DNA of 64,000 bases from Fluctibacter halophilus (GCF_020687825.1 NZ_JAJEWP010000001.1:1100433-1164432), one strand, 5' to 3'; counted from the stretch's first letter, positions 26,187 through 36,782 are shown. The notes: generated by a model from the letters alone, not told the origin. Numbers and translations: made by a program.

Positions 26187-26639
26187 CTATGTTCGGCAGC
26201 ACTTTTTAAACTTTTTACCGCTTCCACACCAACACTGTGCATTCCGATCCCATTGAAACGGACCGGAATCAGACAAAATGTGGCCATCAGCATAGCGCCA
26301 TTGTCGATCTTCGATGACAAACCGGGAACGCTCATGCAGTCGATAACATTGCCCGTCTTCAACGGAGTAAGCGACAAACTCCACATGCGCTTCACCATGA
26401 TCCAGGATCTCGAGCTTAACCCAACGGATCTCATCCTGACGCAATGCGTCCAGATTTAATGTTTTACGCACGTCTGATGTGTAGGTGGCCAATACATATT
26501 CGACGTTGTTCATCGCATAGGCACAATAACGGGCGCGCATCAGCTGCAGGGGAATAACCGGATTCCCAGTCATAGTGTGGTACGGCTCGCAGCAATTGGC
26601 ATAGGTGTCGCCAGAACAACAAGGGCAGGCAAGGGGCAC
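26187..26639 (-). CDS. ychJ: YchJ family SEC-C motif protein (UPF0225)
   Basis: 150 residues. An N-terminal cysteine motif CPCCSGDTYANCC, an NTF2-like middle with LMRARYCAYAMNNVEYVLAT, and a C-terminal SEC-C zinc motif CWCGSGKKFKKCC, all matching E. coli YchJ. Function unknown; SEC-C motifs bind zinc and in SecA contact SecB and ribosomes. The start is the GTG at 26639: an in-frame stop lies upstream and no ATG is available. No clear ribosome-binding site precedes it. Confidence 0.88.
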   Translation of the reverse strand: MPLACPCCSGDTYANCCEPYHTMTGNPVIPLQLMRARYCAYAMNNVEYVLATYTSDVRKTLNLDALRQDEIRWVKLEILDHGEAHVEFVAYSVEDGQCYRLHERSRFVIEDRQWRYADGHILSDSGPFQWDRNAQCWCGSGKKFKKCCRT

Positions 26640-26712
26640 TAGAACATTTACCGTTTAAATCGTGGTGACGTAATAATACCATTGCTGCTAACAGATAAAA
26701 ACGTACTCAGTA

Positions 26713-27081
26713 TCAGGCCGGACGCAGACGGGCAACTTCTCGCGGCCGATGTTGAATATCAACGATGACAACATCGAAACGTCGGCACAAGAATTCCAGT
26801 TGCTGTTTAAACAAAGCTGAAAATTTACCATTATCGACCACAATCGTGTGAACATTGCCGCTACAAATTAATTTCTCCAGCCATTCCTGCAGGGTTGCTG
26901 TGTCTGGTTTTGGCAACTGTATGAGTGGTGCAGACATTGAACCGATAACAGCATGATTGCTGATGAGATAGGTCCAGCGACGGGGATCGCGGTTAAACAA
27001 TGGCATCAATCCTGAAGTGTCCTGAAAGGATAACGCGGAAACGCCAGGCAGTACCGTGTTGGTGTTGGTAACGACATTCAT
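26713..27081 (-). CDS. SulA-like SOS cell-division inhibitor
   Basis: 122 residues from the ATG at 27081, with AAGGG upstream. An earlier in-frame ATG at 27117 falls inside a LexA-box-like sequence and would lie ahead of the expected transcript start. The pattern GLMPLFNRDPRRWTYLIS followed by a Leu-rich middle and IVVDNGKFSALFKQQLEFLCRRFDVVIVD resembles the RecA-like SulA fold that caps FtsZ. Similarity to E. coli SulA is limited, so the name is not assigned, but two LexA-box-like sites upstream support SOS control. An alternative is another small SOS-induced division inhibitor. Confidence 0.68.
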   Translation of the reverse strand: MNVVTNTNTVLPGVSALSFQDTSGLMPLFNRDPRRWTYLISNHAVIGSMSAPLIQLPKPDTATLQEWLEKLICSGNVHTIVVDNGKFSALFKQQLEFLCRRFDVVIVDIQHRPREVARLRPA

Positions 27082-27103
27082 AGCAAACCCTTGTTTTTCT
27101 ATA

Positions 27104-27123
27104 CAGTGTATGAACATACAGTA
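27104..27123 (-). promoter_or_regulatory. LexA-box-like operator 1
   Basis: Matches the 20-bp gammaproteobacterial LexA consensus at 15 of 20 positions; the half-sites are GTGT and ACAG with 8 nt between. It lies 22 nt upstream of the SulA-like start codon and would cover the promoter. Confidence 0.65.
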
Positions 27124-27124
27124 G

Positions 27125-27144
27125 TACTGTATAAATAAACATGC
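27125..27144 (-). promoter_or_regulatory. LexA-box-like operator 2
   Basis: Begins TACTGTATAAATAA and matches the LexA consensus at 15 of 20 positions (CTGT, 8 nt, ACAT). Its centre is 21 bp from the centre of box 1, i.e. two helical turns, so two LexA dimers could bind the same face. Confidence 0.6.
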
Positions 27145-27277
27145 AAGTCTTTTTGTGTTTTTTTATACGACCGTCTTTATGGATTATTTCCTTAGCAGGA
27201 ACAGCAGGTTAAACCATTGTATTGGTATGGCTTTCTGTGTTACCTGTGGCATAACTCAGTTAGTTTGTGTGTAAAAA

Positions 27278-28999
27278 GTGACTCGAATTAGAATAATAAG
27301 AAAAGCCCATCGATGGCTGATGATGCTGGCCGGTATTCAATGTGTTCTGTGGGCACTGTCCGGGTTGTACATGGTCAGTTTTGACATTCATACCGTACAC
27401 GGTGAACACCTTATTAATGTTCAACCTGCTACGATCGAAACGCCACCCGCTTATCCCGTTGATCGATTGTTGTCAGACTATCCCTCTGCGCAGCAGTTAC
27501 GTCTCGACGTGATCAATGACACCAAGGTTTTTCGGTTCGTTGATGAACAGAATGTGACCCGTGTGCTTGATGCTGAAACGGGAAAACCTGTTGCAGTGGT
27601 GTCTGAAACCACCGCCGAAGAAATTGCCAAACAGGCGTTTCACGCCCCCTATCCAGTGCGCGCAGTTAAACAAATTAACGATCCGCAGCAAGCACCCTCG
27701 GAACTGTCAATCCGACATCTGCCGGTTTGGGCAGTAGAATTTGAGCATTGGTCACAACCAACCCTCTATATAAATCAATACAGTGGCGAAGTCGTTACCG
27801 TGCGGCACGCAATCTGGCGGCTGTTTGATCTGTTGTGGCGGCTGCATATCATGGATTACGACGATGGCGAAAACATCGGTAATGGGCTGCTGCAGGGGGT
27901 CGCCGGTGTGTTTTTTGTCGCCGTTGTTGCGGGGATATGGTTGGCTTACAAGCGAACTACCAGTAAGCCTTATCGTGTACGTCCCCGATTGAGTAAGTTT
28001 CACACAGTGCTGGGGATTGTTGTGTCGGTTCAGTTGTTGTTATGGCTGGGCAGTGGTTTGACATTGAGTCTGATGGCATCGCTGGAGCATAACCCTTCCC
28101 GCGACAGGGCGCACTCACCGATTAATCTCAGTGAATCAACGTGGCCGGACATCCCGTGGGCTGCGCTCGAACTGTCATCGGCACAACAGATTGAGTTTAA
28201 GCAATTGCTGGGCAAACCCTACCTTTACGTCCAACGCACAGTCCCCGTACATGCCAATCAACCCCGGGATGCAGCACTGCTTGATGCTGCGACAGGGTTG
28301 CCAATTGAAATCACCTCTGCGTTCGCAACGACAATCGCCAATAGAGCATACGAGGGCCAAGGAAAGGCTCATGTAACCTGGTTTGAGCAACCGCCACTGG
28401 ACACCGTGCCAGGCTATCAGAATGCTGTATGGGTAACCCAGTTCAATGACGAGGCACGGACGCGGGTCGTCGTTGATGCCGTATCCGGCAATGTGATTTC
28501 GTTCACGGACAGGCTTTCTTCCTTAAAAGACTGGATGATGCGCCTGCATTTTATGGACTATCGCGGACCGATGGATTTTCATCATCCGCTGATCATAACC
28601 TTCGCTGTCGTGACGTTGTTGCTGAGTCTTACCGGACTGTGGTCAATGATGGGTGTATTGCGACTACGGCTCGGTAAAGGCGTTATGTCGGGTCGCCGTT
28701 ATCGAATTGATGTCAGCACGGGTCATTCTGCAGACAGCACAGCGATTAAACTTGTTGCCCGTCATTCGCTGTTTGATGGTCTGATGAGCCGTGGTATCGC
28801 TGTGCCTTCAGCCTGTGGCGGTGGTGGTACATGTGGACAGTGTCGGTTTCAAACTGAAGATGCTGTGTCAATCAGCGCCAATGAACGAGTGCACCTGAGC
28901 GAGACTGCATTGCAAAAAGGCATACGTTTATGCTGCCAGCATTGGCCCAGTGAAGTCACCGAAATCCGAGTGTGGCCGAGCAAAGAAGCAGACCATTAA
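27278..28999 (+). CDS. PepSY-domain membrane protein fused to a C-terminal [2Fe-2S] ferredoxin domain
   Basis: 573 residues from GTG 27278 (MTRIRIIRKAHRWLMML). A PepSY-associated transmembrane helix is at ~12-32, PepSY-like periplasmic segments follow, with further helices near 205-225, 245-270 and 440-465. The last ~100 residues form a plant-type ferredoxin domain with Cys513, Cys519, Cys522 and Cys552 or 553 (ACGGGGTCGQC...LCC), similar to the NqrF ferredoxin region. There is no FAD/NAD domain, so an external donor is needed. Related PepSY proteins occur with iron-reductase and flavin-transfer systems. Its stop overlaps the 3' end of msrQ, which is convergent. Function not established. Confidence 0.78.
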   Translation: MTRIRIIRKAHRWLMMLAGIQCVLWALSGLYMVSFDIHTVHGEHLINVQPATIETPPAYPVDRLLSDYPSAQQLRLDVINDTKVFRFVDEQNVTRVLDAETGKPVAVVSETTAEEIAKQAFHAPYPVRAVKQINDPQQAPSELSIRHLPVWAVEFEHWSQPTLYINQYSGEVVTVRHAIWRLFDLLWRLHIMDYDDGENIGNGLLQGVAGVFFVAVVAGIWLAYKRTTSKPYRVRPRLSKFHTVLGIVVSVQLLLWLGSGLTLSLMASLEHNPSRDRAHSPINLSESTWPDIPWAALELSSAQQIEFKQLLGKPYLYVQRTVPVHANQPRDAALLDAATGLPIEITSAFATTIANRAYEGQGKAHVTWFEQPPLDTVPGYQNAVWVTQFNDEARTRVVVDAVSGNVISFTDRLSSLKDWMMRLHFMDYRGPMDFHHPLIITFAVVTLLLSLTGLWSMMGVLRLRLGKGVMSGRRYRIDVSTGHSADSTAIKLVARHSLFDGLMSRGIAVPSACGGGGTCGQCRFQTEDAVSISANERVHLSETALQKGIRLCCQHWPSEVTEIRVWPSKEADH

Positions 29000-29613
29000 G
29001 GCATAGCGCGGCGCCACCATCGTTGCCATTGTTGGCGTCTTAGCAACATCAGTAACAACAAAGCACAACAGTACAGTAGCGGCTCCAGCCCGATGGTTTT
29101 CAGCGACCACAAGTAGTGCAGCAATACCAGCGGCGCGGCAACGTAAACACTGTTATGTAATCGCTGCCAGCGAGGACCGAGACGCCGTTGCCAGCCGCGG
29201 GTTGAGGTCACCCCCATCGCGCTTAGCAGCAACAGTGCGATAAAGCCCACAATGATGTAGGGCCGTGAGATCAGTGCGTCAAGTAATTGCTGCCAGTCCA
29301 GTTGCAATTCAAACAGTATAAAACTGACAACATGGGTCAGCCCATAGGCCAGTGCCCACAATCCAAGGGGGCGACGTAACGCAAACAAGGGACTTAAGCG
29401 AAACCTGCGAATGAGCGGTGAAATGGTAAGGCTCAGCAGTAACAGGTTAATTGCCCCCGTGCCGGTGAAATGCAGGACTTCTTCGACCGGATCAGAATAA
29501 CGTGTGGTTGCAATGGCATGATAGTACACCCAGCAAAGCCATACGGCTGCCAGCATATGCACAATCACCCTCAACCAGCGAGCCTGTGTCTGCGTTATAC
29601 GGATGCTAGCCAT
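28996..29613 (-). CDS. msrQ: MsrQ, heme-binding membrane subunit of the MsrPQ methionine sulfoxide reductase
   Basis: 205 residues, about six hydrophobic helices of the ferric-reductase-like fold, with conserved histidines in VEEVLHFTGTGA, YGLTHVVSF and LHNSVYVAAPLVLLHYLW. MsrQ (YedZ) carries electrons from the quinone pool or the flavin reductase Fre to MsrP. It starts 2 nt after the msrP stop and shares its promoter. Its 3' end overlaps the convergent PepSY/ferredoxin gene by 4 nt. Confidence 0.93.
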   Translation of the reverse strand: MASIRITQTQARWLRVIVHMLAAVWLCWVYYHAIATTRYSDPVEEVLHFTGTGAINLLLLSLTISPLIRRFRLSPLFALRRPLGLWALAYGLTHVVSFILFELQLDWQQLLDALISRPYIIVGFIALLLLSAMGVTSTRGWQRRLGPRWQRLHNSVYVAAPLVLLHYLWSLKTIGLEPLLYCCALLLLMLLRRQQWQRWWRRAMP

Positions 29614-29615
29614 GC

Positions 29616-30620
29616 TTAATAATATCTTCGCAGATCCATGCCCTTGTACAGGGAGGCAACCTCGCTGTAACCGTTAAAGGGTAGGGTGTCGATGCGGTTG
29701 CGGGCCAACAACCCCCCACTGGTAATCCGCCGCTCACTGGCCTGGCTCCAGCGGGGGTGATCAACCGCCGGATTCACATTGGCATAGAAGCCATATTCCT
29801 GAGGCGCCAACCGGTTCCATGTGGTAGGCGGTTGGGTGTCGGTGAGCCGGATCCGGACAATGGATTTTATGCTTTTGAAACCGTACTTCCAGGGCACCAC
29901 CAACCGGATGGGTGCACCATTCTGTGCTGGCAGGGTCTTTCCGTACAAGCCGACAGACAGGATGGTTAAGGGGTGCATTGCTTCGTCGATGCGCAAACCC
30001 TCGACGTACGGATAATCGATGCCGCCGCCGACAAAGCGACTTGCTTGTCCGGGCATTTGTTCGGGGTCATACAAGGTTTCGAATGCCACATAGCGAGCAC
30101 TGCTCATAGGCTTAGCTTTCTTGAGTAGGGCGTTCAGTTCAAATCCGATCCAGGGGATCACCATTGACCAGGCTTCAACACAACGTAAACGGTAGATTCG
30201 CTCTTGCAGCGGGAATGCCGTGGTCAGATCTTCATAACCAAGGCTGTAGGGCGCTTCAACCAAACCGTCGATTTGCAGGGTCCAGGGATCTACCTTAAAT
30301 CCCTGGGCATTGTTTTTCGGATCGCTTTTCGCAGTACCGAACTCATAGAAGTTGTTGTGACTGATCACCCGCTGTTCCGGCGTCAGGGTTTCACTGGTAG
30401 AAACATCAGGTGCGGCTTGTGCGTCAAGAGGAACGGTTTTGAACGCTGTTTCCGGTTCGTCATCGAACCAGCCGCTGGCAAGGCTTGTACGAGGTGCAAG
30501 CAGCCCGCTTGCGCCTACATAGCCGAGGCGTTTGAGCAATGTGCGGCGCGATTGATAAACCTTCTCATCCGTCACCATGTGTTCGGGCAAACTGAATGAG
30601 GAACGACGATATCCGGTCAT
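29616..30620 (-). CDS. msrP: MsrP, periplasmic molybdopterin methionine sulfoxide reductase catalytic subunit
   Basis: 334 residues. A Tat signal SRRTLLK at 24-30 followed by a hydrophobic segment; the molybdenum-ligand cysteine is Cys147 in [15 protein letters not shown]; typical [14 protein letters not shown] in the C-terminal half. MsrP (YedY) reduces methionine sulfoxide in periplasmic proteins oxidised by HOCl and other oxidants. The ATG at 30620 has an AGGAGA ribosome-binding site. The promoter region carries a 7-bp inverted repeat overlapping the -10. Confidence 0.95.
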   Translation of the reverse strand: MTGYRRSSFSLPEHMVTDEKVYQSRRTLLKRLGYVGASGLLAPRTSLASGWFDDEPETAFKTVPLDAQAAPDVSTSETLTPEQRVISHNNFYEFGTAKSDPKNNAQGFKVDPWTLQIDGLVEAPYSLGYEDLTTAFPLQERIYRLRCVEAWSMVIPWIGFELNALLKKAKPMSSARYVAFETLYDPEQMPGQASRFVGGGIDYPYVEGLRIDEAMHPLTILSVGLYGKTLPAQNGAPIRLVVPWKYGFKSIKSIVRIRLTDTQPPTTWNRLAPQEYGFYANVNPAVDHPRWSQASERRITSGGLLARNRIDTLPFNGYSEVASLYKGMDLRRYY

Positions 30621-30639
30621 GTCATGTTCTCCTGCTGTC

Positions 30640-30662
30640 TGTTCACTATAGAACGGTGAACA
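30640..30662 (-). promoter_or_regulatory. inverted repeat over the putative msrP -10 box
   Basis: TGTTCAC (30640-30646) and GTGAACA (30656-30662) are perfect inverted repeats 9 nt apart. On the minus strand a TATAGT hexamer (30650-30645) lies inside the repeat, predicting a start near 30638. This layout suits a repressor or a two-component regulator site. It does not look like the E. coli HprR box. Confidence 0.5.
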
Positions 30663-30692
30663 CGAGCAATACTTTCAACCGGGCGTCAGCGG

Positions 30693-32024
30693 TTAAATCT
30701 GCCCCTGACTGTCGCCCAGGCTCCCAGCCCTGGGGGCAAACAGATTGGCGTGTAAACGGGCGGCAAAGCCGTCGGTCATGCCCGCAATGTAATCAGCAAT
30801 GACCCGCATGCCATTATCGTTTTGTTGCTCTTTGTGCCACCGTTCGCGGGTGTTGTGCGGCAATAAACGTTCGGGATCTGAACTGAATGCTTCAAACAGC
30901 GCCATCACCACCTGCTGTCCTTTATACTCCAATACCTGAATTTCGGGTTTTCGGATGACATGCTTGAGCACAAACAGTTTGAAAGCAGTTAAGGCTTTGG
31001 CGTGGGGGTCGGGCAATTGCGCGTTGTACTGCAACAAGGGGGCTTCAAAATCAGCATCAACCTGAACAATCTCGATGGCGGTAATAAAGCTGTTAACCAA
31101 GCCGCCGATGATGTTCTTGCGCTTGTGATGGGCACCGTGGAACAGTTCGTCAGCCATGGCTGTGAGCGGCATGAATGGTGTGTAACCATCAATTTTTGCC
31201 AATACATCAACCACATCATGGATAAATGCATCGCGGTGAATAATCCCCATAACGATGGCGTCTTCCAGATCATGGATGCCATACGCGATGTCATCTGCCA
31301 GTTCCATGATCGAACAATCAAACGATTTGAAGCGGGTTTTAGCATGTCGTCCAGGCAGTAATTTGATCGACATCAGTTGCTCTTTGTCAGCATTGCTCAG
31401 CGGAGCCAACATCCAGTCAAATAGCGCCTGATCGCAGCGATAAAGTCCTTTCGGTGGATGCCAATCACTGGCTTTGACCCGTCGATGGTCGCTGACCGCC
31501 TGCGCGTGTGGCGGATACTCGGCATTGTACAGAGTATCAATAAAGTTGGGGTACTTAACCAGTCCTAGCAAGGTACGGCGAGTCAGGTTCATACCGTCTT
31601 GTTCGGTGTAGGGTTCCAGTTTGGTGATGATGCGAAATGTCTGACCATTGCCTTCAAAGCCGCCGTATCGGCTCATCATTGCATTTAATGCCACTTCACC
31701 ACCATGGCCATAGGGCGGATGACCAATATCGTGAGCCAGACACAGGGCTTCGATCAATTGATCATCCAGCGCCAGTTGCTCAACCTGTTGCGGGTATTTG
31801 ATGCGCAGTTGGGCGGCGATGCCTTGACCGATTTGAGAGGCTTCAAGACTGTGGGTCAACCGGGTGCGGTAAAAGTCACTCATTCCCACGCCCAGCACCT
31901 GAGTTTTGGACTGCAGCCGTCTGAATGCGGCAGAATGTAGGATGCGGGCTTTATCCCTTTGATAGGGGGAACGATGGTCCCGTTCCCGTTGCGGCTGGCT
32001 CTCAAGTTTACGTTCAGTCCACAT
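30693..32024 (-). CDS. dGTPase-like HD-domain deoxynucleotide triphosphohydrolase
   Basis: 443 residues. HD-superfamily metal ligands are His58 ([10 protein letters not shown]), His98-Asp99 ([15 protein letters not shown]) and a distal Asp in [12 protein letters not shown]. The N-terminal [21 protein letters not shown] is typical of dGTPase and its long paralogues. The family cleaves dNTPs to deoxynucleoside and triphosphate, lowering dNTP pools; specificity of this long subgroup is usually uncertain. Located downstream of and codirectional with msrPQ, but separated from the msrP start by the promoter region. Confidence 0.88.
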   Translation of the reverse strand: MWTERKLESQPQRERDHRSPYQRDKARILHSAAFRRLQSKTQVLGVGMSDFYRTRLTHSLEASQIGQGIAAQLRIKYPQQVEQLALDDQLIEALCLAHDIGHPPYGHGGEVALNAMMSRYGGFEGNGQTFRIITKLEPYTEQDGMNLTRRTLLGLVKYPNFIDTLYNAEYPPHAQAVSDHRRVKASDWHPPKGLYRCDQALFDWMLAPLSNADKEQLMSIKLLPGRHAKTRFKSFDCSIMELADDIAYGIHDLEDAIVMGIIHRDAFIHDVVDVLAKIDGYTPFMPLTAMADELFHGAHHKRKNIIGGLVNSFITAIEIVQVDADFEAPLLQYNAQLPDPHAKALTAFKLFVLKHVIRKPEIQVLEYKGQQVVMALFEAFSSDPERLLPHNTRERWHKEQQNDNGMRVIADYIAGMTDGFAARLHANLFAPRAGSLGDSQGQI

Positions 32025-32247
32025 AATAACCCCATACTCCTTAGGTGCATTCAGGGCACGTATGCGCCCGATTAACCGCTGTATTTACAACATACTACGT
32101 ACTCAAAGGGAAAAAGCCCAGTGATCTGTCGCGAGGGCCTGCGGGCCAGAGTACCTATTCACGACATCCGCGTGATTAACTTGACGACGCGGTGAAATAA
32201 CGCACTATGAAGTTACCGCATTGCAGAGAAACCCGAGAACCTGGAAC
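32025..32247. promoter_or_regulatory. divergent promoter region between the dGTPase-like gene and the P-type ATPase
   Basis: 223 nt, no gene. A possible + strand promoter is TTGACG (32181-32186), a 17-nt spacer and ACTATG (32204-32209); the -10 is poor. Nothing else stands out. Confidence 0.35.
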
Positions 32248-34923
32248 ATGCCACAACAAGAGAGATCATTGACCACACCTGCTTCAGAGGGACTGACTAG
32301 CGAACAAGCCCAACAGCGGCTGGTTGAATTTGGTCTCAACCGTTTGCCGGAGCCGCCTGTACCCGGCGCAGTTACCCTGTTTATTCGTCAGTTTGCCAGC
32401 CCGTTTATCTATATTCTGTTGTTAGCCTCGGTGGTCTCCTTTGCTCTTGGACAAGTCCCAAGCGGTGTGTTCATTCTGGTGGTTTTGCTGGTCAATGCCG
32501 TGATAGGTGCAGTGCAGGAGTATTCAGCGCAACGGGCCGCGGCTGCGTTACGGGACATGGTTAAAGGCACGGCGCATGTGTTGAGGGACGGGCAAATTAT
32601 CACGCTGGATGTTGAGTTATTAGTGCCAGGCGACACCGTCTTATTGGCGTCTGGTGACAAGGTGCCAGCCGATGTCAGGCTACTCAGCACCCAAAACCTG
32701 GCGGTGGATGAGTCGATGTTAACCGGCGAGTCTCTGGCGGTAACCAAATCGGCCGGGGATGGTGGTGCCATCGATGATGCCAATCAGTCCAATGTTCATG
32801 CTTGTTACGCTGGCAGCATCATTACCCACGGCAGGGCTCAGGCAATTGTCACCGCCACAGGCAGCCAAACCCAATTGGGCAAAATTGCCCATCATGTGGT
32901 GGGCAAGCCGGCCAGTGCGCCTCCGTTAATGATCCGTATTCGCGCGTTTACTTATCAAATCGCCGCGGGGATATTGTTAATGATCGCCTTGTTGGCACTA
33001 CTCATGGTGCTTTCCGGTCAATACAACGTCGAAGAAATGCTACTGATGAGTATTGGTTTGGCAGTGTCAGTGATCCCGGAAGGTCTCCCTGCCGCATTAA
33101 CGGTCGCACTCGCTATCGGGATGTCGCGGATGGCAAAAAACAGCGTGATCATACGTCGCTTGCTGGCAGTTGAAGCGCTGGGATCCTGCACCATGATTTG
33201 CTCGGACAAAACCGGCACATTGACGGTCAACGAATTGACCATACGACGGGTGGTTATGCCTGACGGCGCAACCTACCATGTCGACGGTGAGGGCGTAGCA
33301 CCGGGGGGAACCGTACTGCGCCCCGAACAGCGGCCTTTAGAGTGTGATGAACGCCTGAATGAACTGTGTATGGCGGGCGTGTTGGCCAATGAAAGCCACC
33401 TTGATTACAGCGGCGGCGATTGGGTCTCTGACGGCGATATCGTCGACATTGCATTTTTGGTGATGGCAAAGAAACTCGGTATGTCAATCCGCACATTGCG
33501 CTCCCAACAGGAAGCTATCGCGTTAATCCCCTATGAATCGGAAAAGGCCTACAGTGGCGTTGTTAACCGGGTCGGCGACTGTACGTATATTTATGCCAAG
33601 GGCAGCCCGGAACAGATGCTGGCAATGTGCAGTCTGATGCAGGGGTGTGATGGGCCACAACCGATCGACAAACAGGCCATTGAGCGCCAGTTTGTCGCGC
33701 TGGCAAGCCAGGGGTACCGGATCATCGCGTTAGCCCGAAAAGTGTCCGATGAGGATGACCATGCGTTGCAGGACATGGTTTTTCTGGGCATGGTGGCAAT
33801 GATTGATCCCCTTAGACATGAAGCAGCGGATGCGATAGCCCAGTGTCGTAAAGGGGGGATCGAAGTGGCCATGATCACCGGCGATCATCCAGCAACGGCC
33901 AAATCCATTGCGCTTGAACTGGGATTGTGTTCAACGGATGACACGGTGGTAACCGGTGCTGATTTCGCCGGTTTAGACGAAACCCGCAACGACCAGATAG
34001 ATGCACTGGTGCACCCGGCGAGGGTGTTTGCGCGCATTGCTCCCAAGCAAAAGGCACAGATTGTTGCCAGTTTTATCCGTCAGGGACATTTCGTGGCAGT
34101 GACCGGTGATGGTGTCAATGATGCCCCCGCCATGCGTTGTGCCAATGCCGGCATTGCAATGGGCAAGCGGGGCACGGATGTGGCAAGGGAAACGGCTGAC
34201 CTGATCATTACCGATGATAACTTTGCGTCTATCGTCGCCGGGATCGAACAGGGCAGAGTGGTTTACAACAACATTCGCAAGGTGATTGGTTTGTTAGTGG
34301 CGACAGGATTCTCTGCCATATTGTTGTTTTTTTTGTGTGTTTTGGCAGGACTGCCCATGCCGCTGATTGCGGTGCAACTGCTGTGGCTCAATCTGGTCGC
34401 CAACGGTTTTCAGGATGTTGCGCTGGCGTTCGAGCCAAAAGAGGGGCACGAGTTGACTGAGCGGCCACGTTCGCCGGGGGAACCTGTGATGGAACGACAT
34501 CTGATTGAACACGTTCTGGTGGTCGGTACGGTGATGGGACTGATTGCTTTTGCCCAGTTCGAATGGAATATCCGCCAGGGAATACCGCTGGAAGAAGCAC
34601 GCAATCTAACCCTGATGCTCATGGTGCTGTTTGGTAATATACACGCGCTTAACAGTCGTTCAGAATCCCGCTCAGTGTTCAGGATCCCCTTGTTCAGCAA
34701 TCCCTTTTTGATACTGGCGGTACCGATCGCTCAGATAGTCCACATACTCGCCATGTACACGCCGGGTTTACGGGACGTGCTGGCGTTACAGCCGATTACC
34801 CTTATTGAGTGGGCCCAATTGGCTGCACTTGCGCTAAGCCTGCTGGTAATTGAAGAGGCCCACAAAGCATTGATCCGGTGGCGAGCAAAGCGTAACGCCA
34901 ATGCTATTGGTCATCCAGGGTGA
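32248..34923 (+). CDS. P2-type cation-transporting ATPase
   Basis: 891 residues from ATG 32248; a TTG 27 nt earlier is possible but has no better ribosome-binding site. N-terminal cation ATPase domain, actuator TGES motif (~157), membrane helix 4 with PEGLP, phosphorylation site Asp320 in SDKTGTLT, and [10 protein letters not shown] in the P domain. Ten-helix layout with a C-terminal cation ATPase domain. PEGLP resembles Ca2+ pumps, but helix 6 reads NLVANGFQD instead of NLVTDG, so the ion (Ca2+, Na+, K+ or H+) cannot be stated. It overlaps the convergent yfbR by 20 nt. Confidence 0.9.
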   Translation: MPQQERSLTTPASEGLTSEQAQQRLVEFGLNRLPEPPVPGAVTLFIRQFASPFIYILLLASVVSFALGQVPSGVFILVVLLVNAVIGAVQEYSAQRAAAALRDMVKGTAHVLRDGQIITLDVELLVPGDTVLLASGDKVPADVRLLSTQNLAVDESMLTGESLAVTKSAGDGGAIDDANQSNVHACYAGSIITHGRAQAIVTATGSQTQLGKIAHHVVGKPASAPPLMIRIRAFTYQIAAGILLMIALLALLMVLSGQYNVEEMLLMSIGLAVSVIPEGLPAALTVALAIGMSRMAKNSVIIRRLLAVEALGSCTMICSDKTGTLTVNELTIRRVVMPDGATYHVDGEGVAPGGTVLRPEQRPLECDERLNELCMAGVLANESHLDYSGGDWVSDGDIVDIAFLVMAKKLGMSIRTLRSQQEAIALIPYESEKAYSGVVNRVGDCTYIYAKGSPEQMLAMCSLMQGCDGPQPIDKQAIERQFVALASQGYRIIALARKVSDEDDHALQDMVFLGMVAMIDPLRHEAADAIAQCRKGGIEVAMITGDHPATAKSIALELGLCSTDDTVVTGADFAGLDETRNDQIDALVHPARVFARIAPKQKAQIVASFIRQGHFVAVTGDGVNDAPAMRCANAGIAMGKRGTDVARETADLIITDDNFASIVAGIEQGRVVYNNIRKVIGLLVATGFSAILLFFLCVLAGLPMPLIAVQLLWLNLVANGFQDVALAFEPKEGHELTERPRSPGEPVMERHLIEHVLVVGTVMGLIAFAQFEWNIRQGIPLEEARNLTLMLMVLFGNIHALNSRSESRSVFRIPLFSNPFLILAVPIAQIVHILAMYTPGLRDVLALQPITLIEWAQLAALALSLLVIEEAHKALIRWRAKRNANAIGHPG

Positions 34924-35512
34924 TTTCATCCAGGCTGAGGGTAAAACTGGGCATGTAGGCTTGCATAAAGTAATCGACTTCGTCGGAGTGATAATCGTGC
35001 AAAATTTTATCCAGACGTTTTTTCGCCAGTTGAAATTCCTGGTTGCCGGCCTGCAATTCTTCGAGTGTTTTCAGGTACGCACACAGCACATCGGCCGCCT
35101 TGACGATGAATTGCTCATCGTTACTCTGGTACCGGGTGTCGATTAAGCGCTGGTAGTCCTCACGAAAGGCATCGGGGGCCATATCGATGAGCTTTTGCTC
35201 GGCAATTTTTTCAATTTTTTTGTATTCCTGTTGAATGGCCGGGTTGTAGTACTTAACCGGGGTTGGCAAGTCCCCGGTCAACACTTCCGATACATCGTGA
35301 AACATGGCCAGTGTCGCGACTTTATAGGGATCCAGATTGCCGCCGAAAAAGCGGTTTTTGATCAGCGCCAGGGCATGGGCGACCATGGCTACCTGCAGGC
35401 TGTGTTCCTGTACATTTTCGGTGTTCACATTGCGCATCAAAGGCCAGCGATTGATCAGTTTCATGCGCGACAGATGGGCAAAAAAATGGCTTTTCTCGAC
35501 GTTGTTATTCAT
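34904..35512 (-). CDS. yfbR: 5'-deoxynucleotidase YfbR
   Basis: 202 residues. HD-domain residues: His37 (VQEHSLQVA), His72-Asp73 ([19 protein letters not shown]) and a later Asp in [15 protein letters not shown]. It dephosphorylates deoxyribonucleoside 5'-monophosphates. It starts inside the alaA stop (ATGA overlap), as in the E. coli yfbQ-yfbR pair. The 3' end overlaps the ATPase gene on the other strand. Confidence 0.94.
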   Translation of the reverse strand: MNNNVEKSHFFAHLSRMKLINRWPLMRNVNTENVQEHSLQVAMVAHALALIKNRFFGGNLDPYKVATLAMFHDVSEVLTGDLPTPVKYYNPAIQQEYKKIEKIAEQKLIDMAPDAFREDYQRLIDTRYQSNDEQFIVKAADVLCAYLKTLEELQAGNQEFQLAKKRLDKILHDYHSDEVDYFMQAYMPSFTLSLDEITLDDQ

Positions 35513-36732
35513 GCTGTTACCGGTTGGAAGTGGGAAAAGTAATGTGCCAATTGATCCATGGCACCCCGTAGCTGGGTTTCATGGGGTAAAAACACCACAC
35601 GGAAGTAGCAACCATCCTGAAGATTGAACGCGCTGCCATGCACCAGCAATATTTTCTCCCGCTCCAGAATGTCCAACATTAATAACTCGTCGTTTTCAAC
35701 CTTATAGCGTTTGGTGTCGACCCGGGCAAAACAATACATTGCACCACTGGGTTTGACACAGCTGATCCCATCAATGGCGTTAAGCCCTTCAAACGCGATA
35801 TCACGCTGTCTGCACAGTCGACCTTCGGGCTTGACCAAATCATCAATGCTTTGATAGCCGCCGAGGGCCGTTTGTATCGCATGCTGACAGGGCACATTGG
35901 CGCACATACGCATGGATGCCAGCATGTTCAGTCCGTCAAGGTAGCCTTTGGCGCGATTCAACGCGCCGGTCACCACCAGCCAACCAACGCGAAACCCGGC
36001 AACCCGGTAGTTTTTCGACAACCCACCCAAGGTACAGCAGACAAGATCTTCCGCCATACTGGCAATACAGTGGTGTTGCTGGCCGTCATAGATAATTTTG
36101 TCGTAGATTTCATCACTGAACAGCATCAATTGGTGTTTTCTTGCCAGTGTGACGACGTCATTCAGCAGTGCAGGGGAATACACCGCACCGGTTGGATTGT
36201 TCGGATTGATCAGTACCACAGCTTTGGTGCGTGAAGTGACCTTTTTTTCCATGTCCGCGATGTCAGGAAACCAGCCAGCTTGCTCGTCACAACGATAATG
36301 GACGGGAGTGCCACCGGCCAGGCGTACCGCAGCAGTCCACAAAGGATAATCCGGCGCAGGAAGCAGGACTTCATCTCCGTCATCCAGTAACGCTTGCATC
36401 GCCATAACAATCAGCTCACTGACACCGTTACCGATAAAAATATTATCCAGGTGTAATGGGCCGACGCGCATTTGCTGGTAATACTGCATTACCGCAACCC
36501 GTGCTGCATAAATGCCTTTTGCATCAGTGTATCCCTGAGCGTCAGGTAACTGATGGATGACGTCTTTGAGAATGTCATCTGGTGCCTCAAAGCCGAAAGG
36601 GGCAGGGTTGCCAATATTGAGTTTCAGGATGCGGTGTCCTTCTTCCTCCATTCGACGGGCTTGCTCCAGCACCCGTCCCCGAATGTCGTAGCAGACATCG
36701 CTCAGCTTGGTTGATTTTTCAAATGTTCTCAT
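35509..36732 (-). CDS. alaA: alanine-synthesising aminotransferase AlaA
   Basis: 407 residues. A class I PLP aminotransferase starting [19 protein letters not shown], with [11 protein letters not shown], the [11 protein letters not shown] block and PLP lysine in [16 protein letters not shown] near residue 240, all as in E. coli AlaA (YfbQ). Converts pyruvate and glutamate to alanine and 2-oxoglutarate. Co-translated with yfbR. Confidence 0.93.
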   Translation of the reverse strand: MRTFEKSTKLSDVCYDIRGRVLEQARRMEEEGHRILKLNIGNPAPFGFEAPDDILKDVIHQLPDAQGYTDAKGIYAARVAVMQYYQQMRVGPLHLDNIFIGNGVSELIVMAMQALLDDGDEVLLPAPDYPLWTAAVRLAGGTPVHYRCDEQAGWFPDIADMEKKVTSRTKAVVLINPNNPTGAVYSPALLNDVVTLARKHQLMLFSDEIYDKIIYDGQQHHCIASMAEDLVCCTLGGLSKNYRVAGFRVGWLVVTGALNRAKGYLDGLNMLASMRMCANVPCQHAIQTALGGYQSIDDLVKPEGRLCRQRDIAFEGLNAIDGISCVKPSGAMYCFARVDTKRYKVENDELLMLDILEREKILLVHGSAFNLQDGCYFRVVFLPHETQLRGAMDQLAHYFSHFQPVTA

Positions 36733-36782
36733 CGTCAGGAAACAACTGTCAGACAGACATGCAGAGTAATACAGCTGGTGTA

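Noticed and set aside
30693-32024. dGTPase-like protein as an anti-phage dNTP-depletion system
   Set aside because: Such HD dNTPases can act in defence, but no defence neighbours or variable region surround it; housekeeping is the simpler reading.
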